Source: Humulus lupulus (lineage: Eukaryota > Streptophyta > Magnoliopsida > Rosales > Cannabaceae). From it: a stretch of 64,000 nucleotides of DNA. Positions 35,283-47,600 of this stretch are shown here, one piece after another (within the stretch, counting starts at the first letter, position 1; each line of letters starts with the position of its first letter). A program made the position numbers and the translations under genes. Below the pieces are notes generated by a model, which was not told where the DNA came from, made no database searches, and saw nothing but the letters and a program-made list of their open reading frames with translations. The DNA is taken from the NCBI RefSeq assembly GCF_963169125.1, contig NC_084797.1, positions 102,511,868 through 102,575,867 of the forward strand. Direction: 5' to 3'.

Positions 35283-35290
35283 TTTTTATA
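35283..35290 (-). promoter_or_regulatory. TATA box for the TAT-1 antisense gene
   Basis: TATAAAAA on the minus strand (within CTATAAAAACGAGGG), about 280 nt upstream of the leader-exon donor. It is internal to the element rather than in an LTR, which implies an independent promoter. TAT-2 has a TATA box in the corresponding place. Confidence 0.6.
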
Positions 35291-35736
35291 GCAGGAACGA
35301 AATCGTTTCGAATTCCACAAATGAACGGTCCCGATCTTCCCATACCGCATGCATCAAATCCAACGGTTGGGGATGAAGTGCCTGTCCCATTTAAGACTCC
35401 TCGGATGGGAATAAAGTATTTATTTCCCATCATTATACCATCTCGGGCCCATTGCACCATTAAATACCGTCAGATCATTACTCAGACGCCTGACGCACGC
35501 ACACTCAGCCAGTCGCCTCACGCACACGTCTTGGTCACAGAGCCATTCCCTGCATGACGCGTGGCCCTTGCCACACTTGAGTACTTGAGTTCAAACAGAA
35601 GAAATTTCCTTTTTCGTACTGACACTCAGGCGGGAAAAAGGAACCCTTCCAGGAACACAGGAGGTGACCCCTCGCCTAATCTAGAGACCAGAACACCCGG
35701 AGGACTGTACAAGCTCCCGGACCTCTCAAGCCCCGT
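35291..35736. other. TAT-1 segment between antisense promoter and polypurine tract
   Basis: Presumed upstream region of the antisense promoter and sense 3' untranslated region. No gene or repeat visible. Confidence 0.45.
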
Positions 35737-35752
35737 GACCTTGGGGGGTAAA
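35737..35752 (+). other. Polypurine tract of TAT-1
   Basis: GACCTTGGGGGGTAAA immediately before the 3' LTR; the plus-strand priming site. Confidence 0.8.
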
Positions 35753-36640
35753 TGTTATCCAGATTTCCGGATAGCGTCTAGATGGATAGCCTCGGGGAAG
35801 CAGAATTATCAAAGTCTTTCACGAAAGGTGACCAGAGCTCGCGGATGGACAGAAAGGCTTCGCCTCTCCCGTTTAGTGTCCAGCATACTCTTTCAAGCAA
35901 CCGCGACCCGGAAGCTCGTCACTTCTCCCGGACTCCCGAAGGGATATCCTTCGGGGAAGGTCCTTCCAGGAGAAGCTCTTCAGGTTACCTTCGCGGATAC
36001 AGTTTCGTGCCTTGCACGGAAGAAGACCAAGCGGTCGAGTCATGGAGGAGGCATAGTTGGAATGATACTCACCTGACACAGGATCCCGCCTGACACGCCC
36101 GACAGGTCGAGGCCGCACACATCCCAGCACGCCTAAAAGTTCCATTTCGCCTACTGTTCCGCTGACAGCCTGAAAAAGACAGCTGCCTTTTTACATTCCC
36201 CATATTTTCACGTAAATATACCCACATGGAGCCTGGTAGCCATGCGACTACGGTAATTGTATCCCCTATTTATTGCTGGTGTAATTAAGACTCAGGGGGG
36301 CAGAGTAAAACCCTAATCCAAAACTCTAGCTATAAAGACCTCCTCATTTTACAATAGGAGAGAGGCCAACAGATTAAAGAGCAAGAACTCTGCCAAAATC
36401 TCTCTAGCTTCATCTTCTTCAAGAAAACCCGAGAGAAACATTGTGAGTTTGTGAGGTTCTTGTACACCAGCCATTTTACTGTAATTCTCTACAAGTATAA
36501 TAACATCGACTCGTGGACTAGGGCTCGTTAACGCCTGAACCACGTAAAAAACCTATTTGCCTATTTGTATTTCTGCACTTCTACAGTTCTTATCTTTTTA
36601 TTATTTCGTTTGTATTCGTTTCCGAAAAACTCGGTAAACA
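35753..36640 (+). repeat. 3' LTR of TAT-1
   Basis: 888 bp, nearly identical to 22008-22895, ending TCGGTAAACA. Followed by GTCCC, the target duplication, and then the minus-strand protease of GYP-3. Confidence 0.93.
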
Positions 36641-37973
36641 GTCCCAAACCCCAAAGTATAATACTCACTAGGTCTACACAGTCTATCAATTACCTTACTA
36701 GAAACAAACGAATGTGTAGCACCAGAGTCAATCAATACAGTAAAAGGAGAGCCAGCGCTAGAAAGCTGACCTGTCACTACCGAGGGACTAGCCTCGACCT
36801 CTGCTTGTGTCAGGGTGAACACATGAAATGCGCCAAAACCAAAGCAAGCTATCCCTCAAGTTAGAGTCAAGCTGTCCACCTTCCCTGCATCTCCTTTTTT
36901 CACTATTGGGCAGTCTTTCTTGAGGTGTCCTACCACCCTGCACACATAACAGGCCTTAGCTCGACACTCGCCCGGATGGTGTCTTCTGCACCTCGTGCAC
37001 TCAGGATAGGTCCTCCATGAATCACCGCCTCCCTGACGGCCACCCTGAGTACCCTGACCTCTCCAGTCAGGACCGGAAGCAGTCGAAGTATCAGGGTTCT
37101 TTCTCTTTAGATCACTGGGGCCTCCGCCCCTACCAAAACTAGAATATGGAGGCACCGCCCTGCGACCCTCCCACCTTGCTGCACTCTCTCTCCATATCTT
37201 ATTCTCCGCTTCCTCAGCGGTAAGAGCCTTCTCTACAGCCTGGGCATAATTTTTCCCCCAGGAACTGTTGTAATCATCACATCTCGGGCTATCATACCAT
37301 TTAGCCCTCTGATAAATCTGTCTTGCCTAGCTGCATCAGTAGGCATAAGATCTGGTGCAAACTTCGCAAGTTTGTCAAACTTCAGGGCATATTCTATAAC
37401 TGTTATGCTGCCCTGAACCAACCCCACAAATTCATTTATTTTCGCTGCCCTGATGGCAACATTGTAATACTTCTGACTAAATAAATCCTTAAATCCTTCC
37501 TAACTCAGTGTAGTAACATCTCTAGTCTGTGATGCCACTTCCCACCAGATACGAGCATCCTCTCTCAGCATATATGTGGCACAGGCCACTCTGTCATGTC
37601 CATCTACCCTCATGAAATCCAGGATAGTAGTAATCATGGTCATCCACTGTTCGGCCTTCAGTGGATCAGGTCCTCCCTCAAAGATCGGGGGCTGCTATTT
37701 CCTGAACCGCTCATACAACGACTCCCATTTATTCCTAACCTCTACTGGCTGTACAACTGGTACCACTGCAGGTGGCACAATAGGGGCAGCACTCCCTGAT
37801 GGAGCCTGTTGTCGCAGAATGCAGATTTGCTCATCCTGGCTCTGTAGCCGTGCTTGCATATTAGCCATAAGTTGCTGCCAGTTCTCAGGGACTGGCGGAG
37901 GGGTCTGGCCCTGGTCATCATCTCTAGTCTCAGACTTGGTGCCGGCTAGTCGTGTAGAATTTCTTGGACGCAT
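36641..37973 (-). pseudogene. GYP-3 gag and start of protease
   Basis: It starts at ATG 37973 (MRPRNSTRLAG). The gag core has ENWQQLMANMQARL, SLYERFRK, ILDFMRVDG, ITVIEYALKFDKLAKFAPDL and RFIRGLNGMIARDV. The zinc knuckle CYVCRVVGHLKKDC is near 36960-36917. The protease opens with VLIDSGATHSFVSSK near 36735 and is cut by TAT-1 at 36640; it resumes at 22007. Breaks include a stop at 37695, a stop near 37500, and frame changes around 37235 and 36880. Not functional. Confidence 0.88.
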
Positions 37974-38356
37974 AATTATCCAAGTTAATATGTAATCAAC
38001 GACTCGGCAGTCAGACTATGATGATAGGGTAATAATCCTTCCATGATCCACCATTAGAACTCAAACATTCACAAACAATCAAGATATAACAGTTTATCCC
38101 TGTATTCAAATATTTTCATTCACTTGCATAGTAATGCTAATAAGCATGCCTCAATATCATCACACAATAGTCAAGGGCCAAGCCATATCAGTATCTCATG
38201 CTCCCTATTAATCAGAAAAGTATCAGCAGTCATATTCCATTCTAATAATTTAAGCATATAATCATGTATACACAGTTTCCAAACCCTGAGTCGAGCTTGT
38301 CTTTCGCGGTGAATGTACATGTCCAGCTAGTCTTCAGGAACCCTTAAACCTAGGAC
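37974..38356 (-). other. GYP-3 leader between primer site and gag
   Basis: AT-rich untranslated leader, no recognisable feature. Confidence 0.6.
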
Positions 38357-38368
38357 GCTCTGATACCA
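38357..38368 (-). other. Primer-binding site of GYP-3 (initiator tRNA-Met type)
   Basis: GCTCTGATACCA on the plus strand, i.e. TGGTATCAGAGC on the minus strand, three bases from the LTR end. Confidence 0.9.
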
Positions 38369-38371
38369 AGT

Positions 38372-40781
38372 TGTAATGCCCTGGATAGCCAAGACCGTTA
38401 CACTGTGTGTTTACAAATGTGCAAGACTTGCTAATCAAGCCATTTAGTTAGAAACGTGTTACAGAAACTAAAGTTGAACCAATGTTAAAAGATTTCGGTC
38501 TCAAAAGTTTCATTTCTTATAATCAAACATTTTTACATGGGATCCCAAAGGTAGTAGCATTAAAAGACTCTTTACAAAATTTCAAGATAAAAGTATAGTT
38601 ACTAGCCACTCTAAGGGAAAAACAGACAATTACACTTTTCTCATCCTGTACCACTCCTCGGCTGTGGCGGCCGATCAGCTGACTATGTACATTCAGATCC
38701 AAAGCTCTCCATCTCAAGACTAGTCCACCTTGCCCTTACCTTTACCTGCACCACGTAGCACCCGTGAGCCAAGGCCCAACAAGAAACCAGATAACATAGC
38801 ATATTCATTAAGCAATCAATTTGCAAATCAGCAATCAAGCAACTCATAATGCATAGCCATATACTCAACAATCCATAGTGTTCATATAAATAGATATTCA
38901 GCATACCAAACTCATCACTAAACATTTATAACCAATTCACACAAAAAACAAGGTCGACGCCCTTAGGTCGCACCCTCTATTTACCCCACTGACTCTGACC
39001 CGCTTAAACCGAGCTCAGTGAATATTAAGCTGTCCTCAGCTACCAGTGGCTGAGCCACGCCCTGTGCGCAAATATTGATTCCGACACTCTTAGGCCGTTT
39101 ATCACATGTCCCATGGCATAATACCACATATGACACAATTCATGTATAGGGAGCTCTTAGTCCCATCATTAACACATAATTGGGTGCAATGTCTTACCTT
39201 TAGATTCCGATAGCTTTGTTCAATTCAACCCTCAAGCACGATCCTGATCCCGTCTGACCCCTAGTGTACACCTAGTCATAGTCACAAGTTAAAACCATAC
39301 CAAACTCCAAATCCAAAACCTAGCCTCGGGACCAATCCCGAGCCCTCGGGAAGCTCTAATTCCACCAAACGGGGTGGTGGAATCAAACCCCGAGCCCCTG
39401 GGAAAAAACCCTAAGAAATAACCCAAAAACCCCCTTCTGGAAATAGGGTAGCGCTACAGCGCCATAAAGAGGGCGCTCTAGCGCTACAAACAGAGCCAAC
39501 AGGCTCCCAGACACCCAAGCCTATCGCTGTAGCGCCCTAAGGCTAGCGCTACAGCGCAAGCCACAGCCAGACAACACTCAGATTTCCTCGAGCCAAAACT
39601 CTCTAACACCCTTCTAAACCTCAACCAAACATCAAATCAAGCCCACCATCATCTATAACTCACCCCATATGACCCAACCATATGAAACTTAAGCACATGC
39701 ACCCCAACAAGGAAATCACCATGGCTGAGTTTGAAGCTCAAAAACTCGACAGAACTACAAAAATCACAGAACTTAAAGCTAGAATTTCTTACCTTTGATA
39801 GATGAATTCAACCTAGGTTATCTTCCACACTTCCTTAGCCTTCACCTCCTCAAATCCTTAGGCTTAATCCCCTAGAATTCCTACAGATACTCAACTTAGA
39901 AACCAGTTCAACACCAAAAACCAAGAACTGAATAACAACCTCAAAACCTTACCTCAAATGGATGAATAACCTCTGCCAATTCCTCAAGCCAAATCAAGGT
40001 CCCTAGTGATGAGCCTTAGCCTAAGCATTCTCTGAATTTTAGCTCCAAATTCCAGAAAAATTGGTGAAGAAAAGCCTAAACCGCATAAGAGAGTAGTGCC
40101 CTGTTTTTCCCTTCTTTCTTTTCTCCTTCTTTTCTTTTCCTTCTCCTTTTCTTTTCTTCAGACTTCTAAAACTTTCTACATAATCCACCAAGGCATAAAG
40201 CAGCATGACCCTTATCTCTGATTCTAAACACCAAAAGACCATATTGCCCTCCCACTTAAAACCAAGCTTTTAAACATCTTAAGGGCATTTTGGTCATTAC
40301 TCCCAATTCCCGCTAATTCCTCAAGTGTCTCTAATATTTACCGCTTACTTCCTGACACCTAGCTAATCACCAACTATATTTCTAAATATTAAAATAATCT
40401 CCAATATATTTCCTAAATTCCCAGAAATACCCCCAGGCTCGCCCCGAGCCGGGTATAAATCCCCGCCATGACTTTTTCGCTAAACCGCTCACTAGGATCG
40501 CCTCGAGTCACAAGCTACAAATATATCCACATAATAATGTGGTCTCAATAATTTATCACAGTTATTTACATTTTATGCCCTCAATGGGCCAAAATTATGA
40601 ATATGCCCTTCTAACCTAATCAGGGCCTACATGCATACTACTACACATAATCATGCATCACATATATCCAAATAGTCATATAACATGCTTTTAATCATTT
40701 AAATCACATATAATCCAGTTATGCCCTCCCGGCACACTAATCAAGGCCCTTAAGCCTTATTATTAAATTTGGGTCGTTACA
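38372..40781 (-). repeat. 5' LTR of GYP-3
   Basis: 2,410 bp, intact: minus strand from TGTAACGACCCAAATTTAAT (40781) to AGGGCATTACA (38372). A CT-rich tract lies at about 40098-40160. It is followed on the plus strand by TTATC (40782-40786), the target duplication, and then by the GYP-2 integrase. Confidence 0.92.
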
Positions 40782-43700
40782 TTATCTTTCCGGTCGAGAA
40801 TCTGATCCGGCTTCTCCTCATATGATAAATCCTGGTCCAGCTCCAAATTCTCATAACTCAGAACGTGCATCAAATCTGATACATACTTTTGGAGCATGGA
40901 CACATGAAAAACATTATGAACCCCTGATAAGGTTGGAGGCATCGCCGGTCTGTAAGCTACCTCTCCAACTCGTTCCAGAATCTCGAAGGGGCTAACAAAC
41001 CTAGGGCTCAACTTGCCCCGAACACCAAACTGTATCACTCCCCTCAAAGGTGAAACCCTAAGGAACACATGATCACCGACCTGAAACTTCACGCTCCTGC
41101 ATCTCAAGTCCGAGTAACTCTTCTAGCGACTCTGGGAGGTGAGCATTCGAGTTCTAATCTTGTCAATTGCCTCATTGGTCCTTTGAACCATCTTAGGACC
41201 CAAATATCTCTTCTCACCCATCTCATTCCAATGGATAGGTGATCAGCACTTCCTCCCATAAAGCATCTCATAAGAAGCCACTCCGATAGTCGCCTGATAA
41301 CTGTTATTGTACGAGAACTCAATCAAAGGGAGTTACTTACTCCAAGATTCCCCAAAATCTAGCACACAGGCTTGTAGCATGTCTTCCAGTATCTGAATCG
41401 TACTCTCAGACTATCCATCTGTCTGAGGATGATAAGCGGTACTAAACCGTAACTGCGTGCCCATAGCCTTCTGCAGACTCTCCCAAAACTTCAGAGCCCC
41501 ATGAAGTCGAACAATTTCCTTCACATAAAGCTCGACATACTACTCCACAGTATAAGTCATCCTGACAGGTAAAAAATGGGTGGACTTGGTATACCCATCC
41601 ATAATCACCCACACCGAGTCATGCTGTCCCACGGTCTTCGATAAGCCAACCACGAAGTCCATGGTAATATCTTCCCACTTCCACTCTGGAATCCCTAGAG
41701 GCTACAACAACCCTGCTGGTCTCTGATGTTCAACCTGGACCTGCTGACAAGTTAAGCACTTGGCCACATAATCCACCACATCCCTCTTCATGCCCGGCCA
41801 CCAAAACAAAGCTCTTAGATCTTGGTACATCTATGTCGTACCTGGATGTAAGGAATAGGGAGTGGTATGCGATTCATCCAAGATCTCTCATCGGATATCA
41901 GAATCCATCAGATCACAGATTCGACCCTTGTACTTCAGTAACCCCATCTCTGAGATAGAGAAGTCCTTAGCCGCTCCGACTAAGACATTCTCCCTGTGAC
42001 CTCTCAACTGGGAATCCTTCCCCTGCGCCTTTTTGAACCTCTCAAAGAGTATAGACTAAAGAGTGATGTTGGCTAACCGACCAACCACCAACTCTATACT
42101 CGCTCTGGTCATCTCCTCAGCTAGCTTATTAGATATCTGTCTCGAACTGAACAACTGTCTTGGGCCCTTCTGACTCAATGCATCAACCACTACATTAGCC
42201 TTCCCAGGATGGTATAGAATATCACAATCATAATCCTTAACCAACTCCAGCCACCGTCTCTGGCGCATATTCAGATCCTTCTGGGTAAAGAAGTACTTCA
42301 AACTCTTATGGTCGATGTATATCTCGTACTTCTCACCATATAGAGAATGTATCCAAATCTTAAGTGCGAATACCACCGCTGGCAACTCCAGATCATGCGT
42401 GGGATATCTCTACTCATACTCCTTTAGTTGTCTCAATGCGTAGGCTATCACTTTTCTGACTTGCATCAGCACACACCCTAAACCCTATCTGGAAGCATCA
42501 CAATAAACCAAAAACTTCTCATTTTCTGTCGGCAGACTCAGCACTGGTGCGGTGATCAGTCGCCGCTTCAACTCCTTAAAACTATTCTCACATCTGTCTG
42601 TCCAAACATATTTTGTCTTCTTCCTTGTCAATTCTGTCAATGGCGTAGCTATCCTAGAGAACCCCTCAACAAACCGCCGATAATACCTTGCCAATCCCAG
42701 AAAACTCCTCACTTCAAGAACACTGCTCGGTCTAGGCCAATTTTCATTGCCTCAATCTTACTTGGGTCAACCAGAATTCCCTCCTCATTGACGATATGGC
42801 CCAGAAATGTAACTTGCGGTAACCAGAACTCGAACTTGCTGAACTTAGCATAGAACCTATGCTCCCTTAACCGCTGCAATACTAATCGTAGATGCTGCTC
42901 ATGCTCTGTCTCTGACTGAGAGTATACTAGAATGTCGTCGATAAATAAAATTACAAACTTGTGCAAGTAGTCCTTGAAACCCTATTCATCATATCCATAA
43001 AAGCTGCTGGGGCATTGGTTAATCCAAAGGACATAACTAGGAATTCATAATGTCCATACCTCGTGCGGAAAGAGGTCTTTCGTATGTCCTCTTCTTTGAT
43101 CCTTAACTGGTGGTAACCTGATCGGAGATCAATTTTGGAAAACACTGTCCTTCCTTGAAGCTGGTCAAATAAATCATCGATCGTAGGTAGTGGATACTTG
43201 TTCTTAATGGTCAACTTGTTCAACTCCCTGTAGTCAATACACATCATAAGAGATCCATCCTTCTTCTTGACAGACAACACTGGAGCACCCCATGGTGAGA
43301 AACTCGGTCTGATAAACCCCAAATCAAGCAACTCCTGCAACTGAATCTTCAACTCCTTCAACTCTGTCGGAGCCATTCTGTAAGGTGTCCTAGATACTGG
43401 CTCTGCCCCTGGCGCCAACTCTATAACAAACTCAATCTCCCGCTACGGCGACAACCCTGGCAAATCTGCTGGAAATAAATCTGGAAAATCACATACCAAT
43501 CTGGTCTCCCCCAGTCCAACCGACACAACCCTAGAGGTATCTACAACATTCGCTAGGAATCCTATGCAACCTTCCTGCATTAGGTATCTAGCCTTCAGTG
43601 TTGAAATCATAGGTACCCGCGGTCCATTAGCTATCCCCACAAATACAAAGGGTACCTCCCCTTCTGGTTCAAAAGTCACCATCATGCACTTGCAGTCAAT

Positions 43701-43961
43701 CGTCGCCCCATACTTCGATAACCAATCCATCCCTAGGATTATGTCAAAGTCATCCATTGCAAGCTCAATTAGATCAACAGAAAATTCCTTACCATCTACC
43801 TCTACTGGCAAAACTCTAATCCATCTCCTAGAGACTACCAGTTCCCCAGTCAGCAACAAAGTCTGAAAACCCCTAGCATACAAAACACTAGGTCTACACA
43901 GTTGATCTATCACTCTAGCAGATACAAATGAATGAGTAGCTCCTGAATCAATCAATGCAGT
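40782..43961 (-). pseudogene. GYP-2 pol: protease, reverse transcriptase, RNase H, integrase
   Basis: Protease LIDSGATHSFVSARV starts at the TAT-2 insertion (43957), then DDFDIILGMDWL near 43740. RT has [16 protein letters not shown] near 43240, [10 protein letters not shown] near 43130, [12 protein letters not shown] near 43020, then after a frameshift near 42960 [10 protein letters not shown] near 42935. RNase [14 protein letters not shown] is near 42320. Integrase lies in 42050-41300 with several stops and frameshifts. The C-terminal part has FQVGDHVFLRVSPL and HVSMLQKYVSDL, then the frame is cut by GYP-3 at 40781 and continues at 9721. Confidence 0.87.
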
Positions 43962-44554
43962 TGTTATCCAATAAATTAGCATTTGTGACGTGGCAGATAA
44001 TCTCTTGACACGTGGCTGATACCTGGAAGGCGTCTGCTAGAGTATCGACCAGGATGCACAGCAGAAGCAGGACAAGCCTGTCTTACCCACGACCAGTCTG
44101 GTCGGTAGTTCCGCAGGCAAGGCAACAATTATGGGAAGATCTTTGTGAATCCCAAATTTATCTCATGCAATCTTCTGGATATCCCATTATTCAGGGGATA
44201 ATATCTATAACAATATTTTGTAACCCTCCATGAGCCTATAAATAGCAAGAGATAGCTCAAGGGAAGGGACCTTTTTTTGGAGCTTCTGAATGATAGGGAT
44301 TATAGAATTTCTCCTAGTAAACTTGTATTATTTGTCAGAAGTGTTGAAACTCATTGAACCCAAGTTCTTTGATCACACTTTTGATTCCATATCAATATCA
44401 TTCTAAGTGGACGTAGGTCATTTCCAGATCCTGGGGCCGAACCACTATAAATCACTGTGTTTTCTTTACTTTTGTCATTACGTTATTCTCTATACATTCG
44501 TCTATATCATTCATATTTTGACTCCGTGTCAGTTGGCTAAATCGTGGGTCAACA
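43962..44554 (+). repeat. 5' LTR of TAT-2
   Basis: TGTTATCCAATAAATTAG to CGTGGGTCAACA, 593 bp. TATA box TATAAATAG at 44237-44245. Confidence 0.93.
44237..44245 (+). promoter_or_regulatory. TATA box of TAT-2 5' LTR
   Basis: TATAAATAG, repeated at 55293-55301 in the 3' LTR. Inferred sense promoter. Confidence 0.65.
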
Positions 44555-44557
44555 TTC

Positions 44558-44575
44558 TGGTGCTTTCATTGAGAG
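44558..44575 (+). other. Primer-binding site candidate of TAT-2
   Basis: TGGTGCTTTCATTGAGAG, three bases after the LTR; identical to the TAT-1 site. Confidence 0.7.
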
Positions 44576-44602
44576 ATTGATTTGTTGCTATTAAGAAAAC
44601 CA

Positions 44603-47600
44603 ATGGCGAAAGCAGGAAGGAAAACTGGGCAGGCAACTGCCGCTGCACCGTCGAACCCACCACCTCCTCCTCCCCCTGCAAGCATGGCGGAAGATGAGCC
44701 GCAACTAGATTTTGAAGAGGAGGAAATGGACGATGCGACGCTGAAGAGCACCCTGGGCGCGTTGCAAGAAGAATTGGCTAGTCTGAGGGCCAATCAAGAG
44801 ACTGCCGCAGAAGTTATGGCGCGACAGCAGCAGGAGCTTGATCGTCAGCGGGCGGAGTTGAGCGAGAGACAAGCAGAGGTGGATCGCCGCCAGACCGAGG
44901 CCATGGCAGCCCTTGAAGCGGCCTTGCTGTTTGCTAGAAATCAGGCCGCACCTGCCTCGCAGCCTAACCAACCTGCAAATGGGCCACCTCAGAAGGGTCC
45001 CAATCCTAGCCCACCAGTTCAACCTTCAAGTCCGCAAAGGCCTGAGCAGCCTCAGACGCCCCATGACGATGTCCCGTTGGACCCCGAGGAAAATCCGCCA
45101 TCCCAAGTTGCTCGGGGTAATTCCCTGCAGCAAAGGCAGAATAGGACCGAGCGTCAGCCTCGTAGTCCTAGGCGCCATGAGAATGAAAGGCCAAACCAAG
45201 CGAACAGAGGTCACTACCCTCCTGGTAACAGAAGGGACTCGGAACTAGGCTCTGCGGTCCGTGGACCCCCACGGCATAACGATGTACGGGGACACCGCGA
45301 CCAGCGCAGGCCACCCTCTAACGCTCGGGGCATTTCTGCCAGAGACGGTAACAGAGGGAACAGTCAGTCTCACCACAGCCAGTCAAGGTTCAGAGATGGT
45401 CATGGGTACAATGAGGCCAACTCAGACAAGGGAAATGCTGGTGGGAGGAATGGAGAAAGAGGTAAAGGCAGGTGCCAAATACCTCAAGGTGACCAGCCAA
45501 ATAGACAAGATGCTGGGGGGCAGCCCAGACAAAATAATGTCTTCAACCGGCTCGGAGGTAGCGAGCAACGAAGAAGAGAAGAGGACCTAAGAGATGTACT
45601 CAACGATCGTCGAGAAAGGCACGGCAAGAACATCCCCCCAGCCACAGAGGCCACCACAATTCCTGCCGCAGTGCAAGCCCAGATAGACGCACTCAATCAG
45701 GCTGTGCAGCAGCTGGTCGGAGGAAGGACTTCTTACATCGACCACGACAGGAGGAAAGGTACTCCTTTCGTCCAGAGGATAGCTAACGCCGAAACTCCCA
45801 GCAAGTTCAAAATGCCTACGCTCCCGAACTTTGATGGATATGGGGACCCAGTCTCGCATGTGAATAAATTTGAGATTCAGATGGACATTCAGAAAGTGTC
45901 CGAAGACGCTCGGTGCAGGATCTTCCCTACAACACTTTCTGAAGCAGCACAGGAGTGGTTCTTTAAGTTCCCACCTGCAAGCATAGTTTCCTGGGAAATG
46001 TTCGTAAGGGAGTTCTACGGACAGTTCTATGCGGGTCGTGTGCACCCAACCGAAGCAAACCAGCTGGTCGAAATCCGCCAGCAGGATGGAGAATCACTGA
46101 AGGATTACATCCAGCGCTTTATGCGAGCAGCAGCTGGAGCAAAGACAGTCGGAGACGAAGGAAAAATGATGGCTATTACCGCAGGAGTGAGACGACATTC
46201 GCCTCTATGGAAGAGTCTTCGTAAGGACGGGGTTAGAACCACCCAGGAGTTCTTGGACCGAGCTGATCGTTATATCAAGCTCGAAGAGGCCATTGCTGAT
46301 GATGGAAAACCCTCGAACAAGGGTAAGAAGGCCGCCGAACCCGCCAAAGCCGCCAATGGTTCCAAACCTGATGGCAACGGCAAAGGCAACGGGCACAACA
46401 ACGGTAATGGCAAGAACGGTGGGAAACGGCCGCACAATGAGCCTTCAACCTCCGATAATAAACGAGCCAAGGGTAATCGTTATGAACCTAGGTTCACTAA
46501 CTACACTGCCCTCATCGAGTCTCGGGGAGAGGTTTACCAGGCCACAAGCTCTAGTGTACCTTACAAGAAACCTGGGCCCATTCGAAAAGACATTTTGAAA
46601 AGAGACACTACCAAGTTCTGTCGTTACCATAACGACTACGGACATGACACTAATGAATGCAACCAGTTAAAAGACGAAATCGAGTTCCTTATTAGACAAG
46701 GACACTTGAGAAGGTACGTACGGGCCTCGGGATCTTCCCAACGAGAAGCTCCAGGTGGCAACGAGCAGACGTCCACACGCCAACGCTCGCCACCATTACA
46801 GCCTGCCCCCGTAGCCGGAACACTCTTAACCATCTGTGGAGGCCCACACCTCGCGGGACATAGCGGAAAGGCTAGAGAACGATATGCTCGGACTCTACGT
46901 CACGACCAGGACATCGAGATGGTGACTGTGGAGGACCGTGCGCCAAAAAAGGCTCGCTCAGAGGAATATGGGATAACCTTCTCTGATGGCGTTGCCCAAC
47001 ACGTCCGGTTCCCACATTCCGATCCGCTGGTCGTGGACATCCAGATGGCCAATATGATGGTAAAAAGAGTACTGGTCGATACAGGAAGTTTAGTGAACAT
47101 CCTGTATAAGTCAACACTGGAACGCATGAAGTTGTCCATAAAAGACCTGGAGCCCTGCAATCAAACCATATACGGCTTCTCTGGAGAAGGACTCGCCCCA
47201 GCCAGAATGATCAAACTCCCAGTAACAACGGGTACAGCGCCTGCCTCAAGGACATTACTCACCACTTTTGTAGTGGTCGATTGTCCTTCAGCATATAACG
47301 CCGTTATTGGAAGGCCCATACTGGTTGATCTAAGGGCCATCATCTCCATGTGGCACCTAGCCATGAAGTTCCCAACGGACGCAGGGGTAGGATGCGTCTT
47401 AGGAAACCAAAGGGAAGCCAGGGAGTGCTATAACGCCTCGATCACAAAGGCAAAAAGTGGAGCATCGAAGAGCGCTACCCTAGACCGATTGCAGATGACA
47501 GAAGACAGACAAGCCCAATCAGGTGGTAACGTCACCAAATAGGGTGTTGCCCAAAGTGAGGATATAGATTTGGATCCTCGCTTTGGGGATTTTGAAGAAA

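Larger units (their letters stand above)
22008..36640 (+). mobile_element. TAT-1: Tat-lineage Ty3-gypsy element with spliced antisense gene
   Basis: Complete structure: target duplication GTCCC (22003-22007 and 36641-36645), LTRs of 888 bp each, primer site, gag-pol 22983-29233, 69-bp tandem repeats, an opposite-strand gene 35001-30753, a polypurine tract and the 3' LTR. It is inserted in the protease of GYP-3. The LTR pair differs at about 15 positions by my hand count (about 98.3% identity), so it is one of the younger insertions. The polyprotein is broken, so it is non-autonomous now. Confidence 0.93.
9722..40781 (-). mobile_element. GYP-3: Tekay-type Ty3-gypsy element, third shell
   Basis: Inserted into the integrase tail of GYP-2 with target duplication TTATC (9717-9721 and 40782-40786). 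Order on the minus strand: 5' LTR 40781-38372, primer site 38368-38357, gag from 37973, protease start to 36641, TAT-1 insertion, pol 22007 to about 19050, a deletion junction, then the 3' LTR part 12411-9722. Its own 3' pol end and about 0.7 kb of its 3' LTR are lost at the junction with GYP-4. The remaining LTR halves look very similar, so the insertion is fairly recent. Confidence 0.9.
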
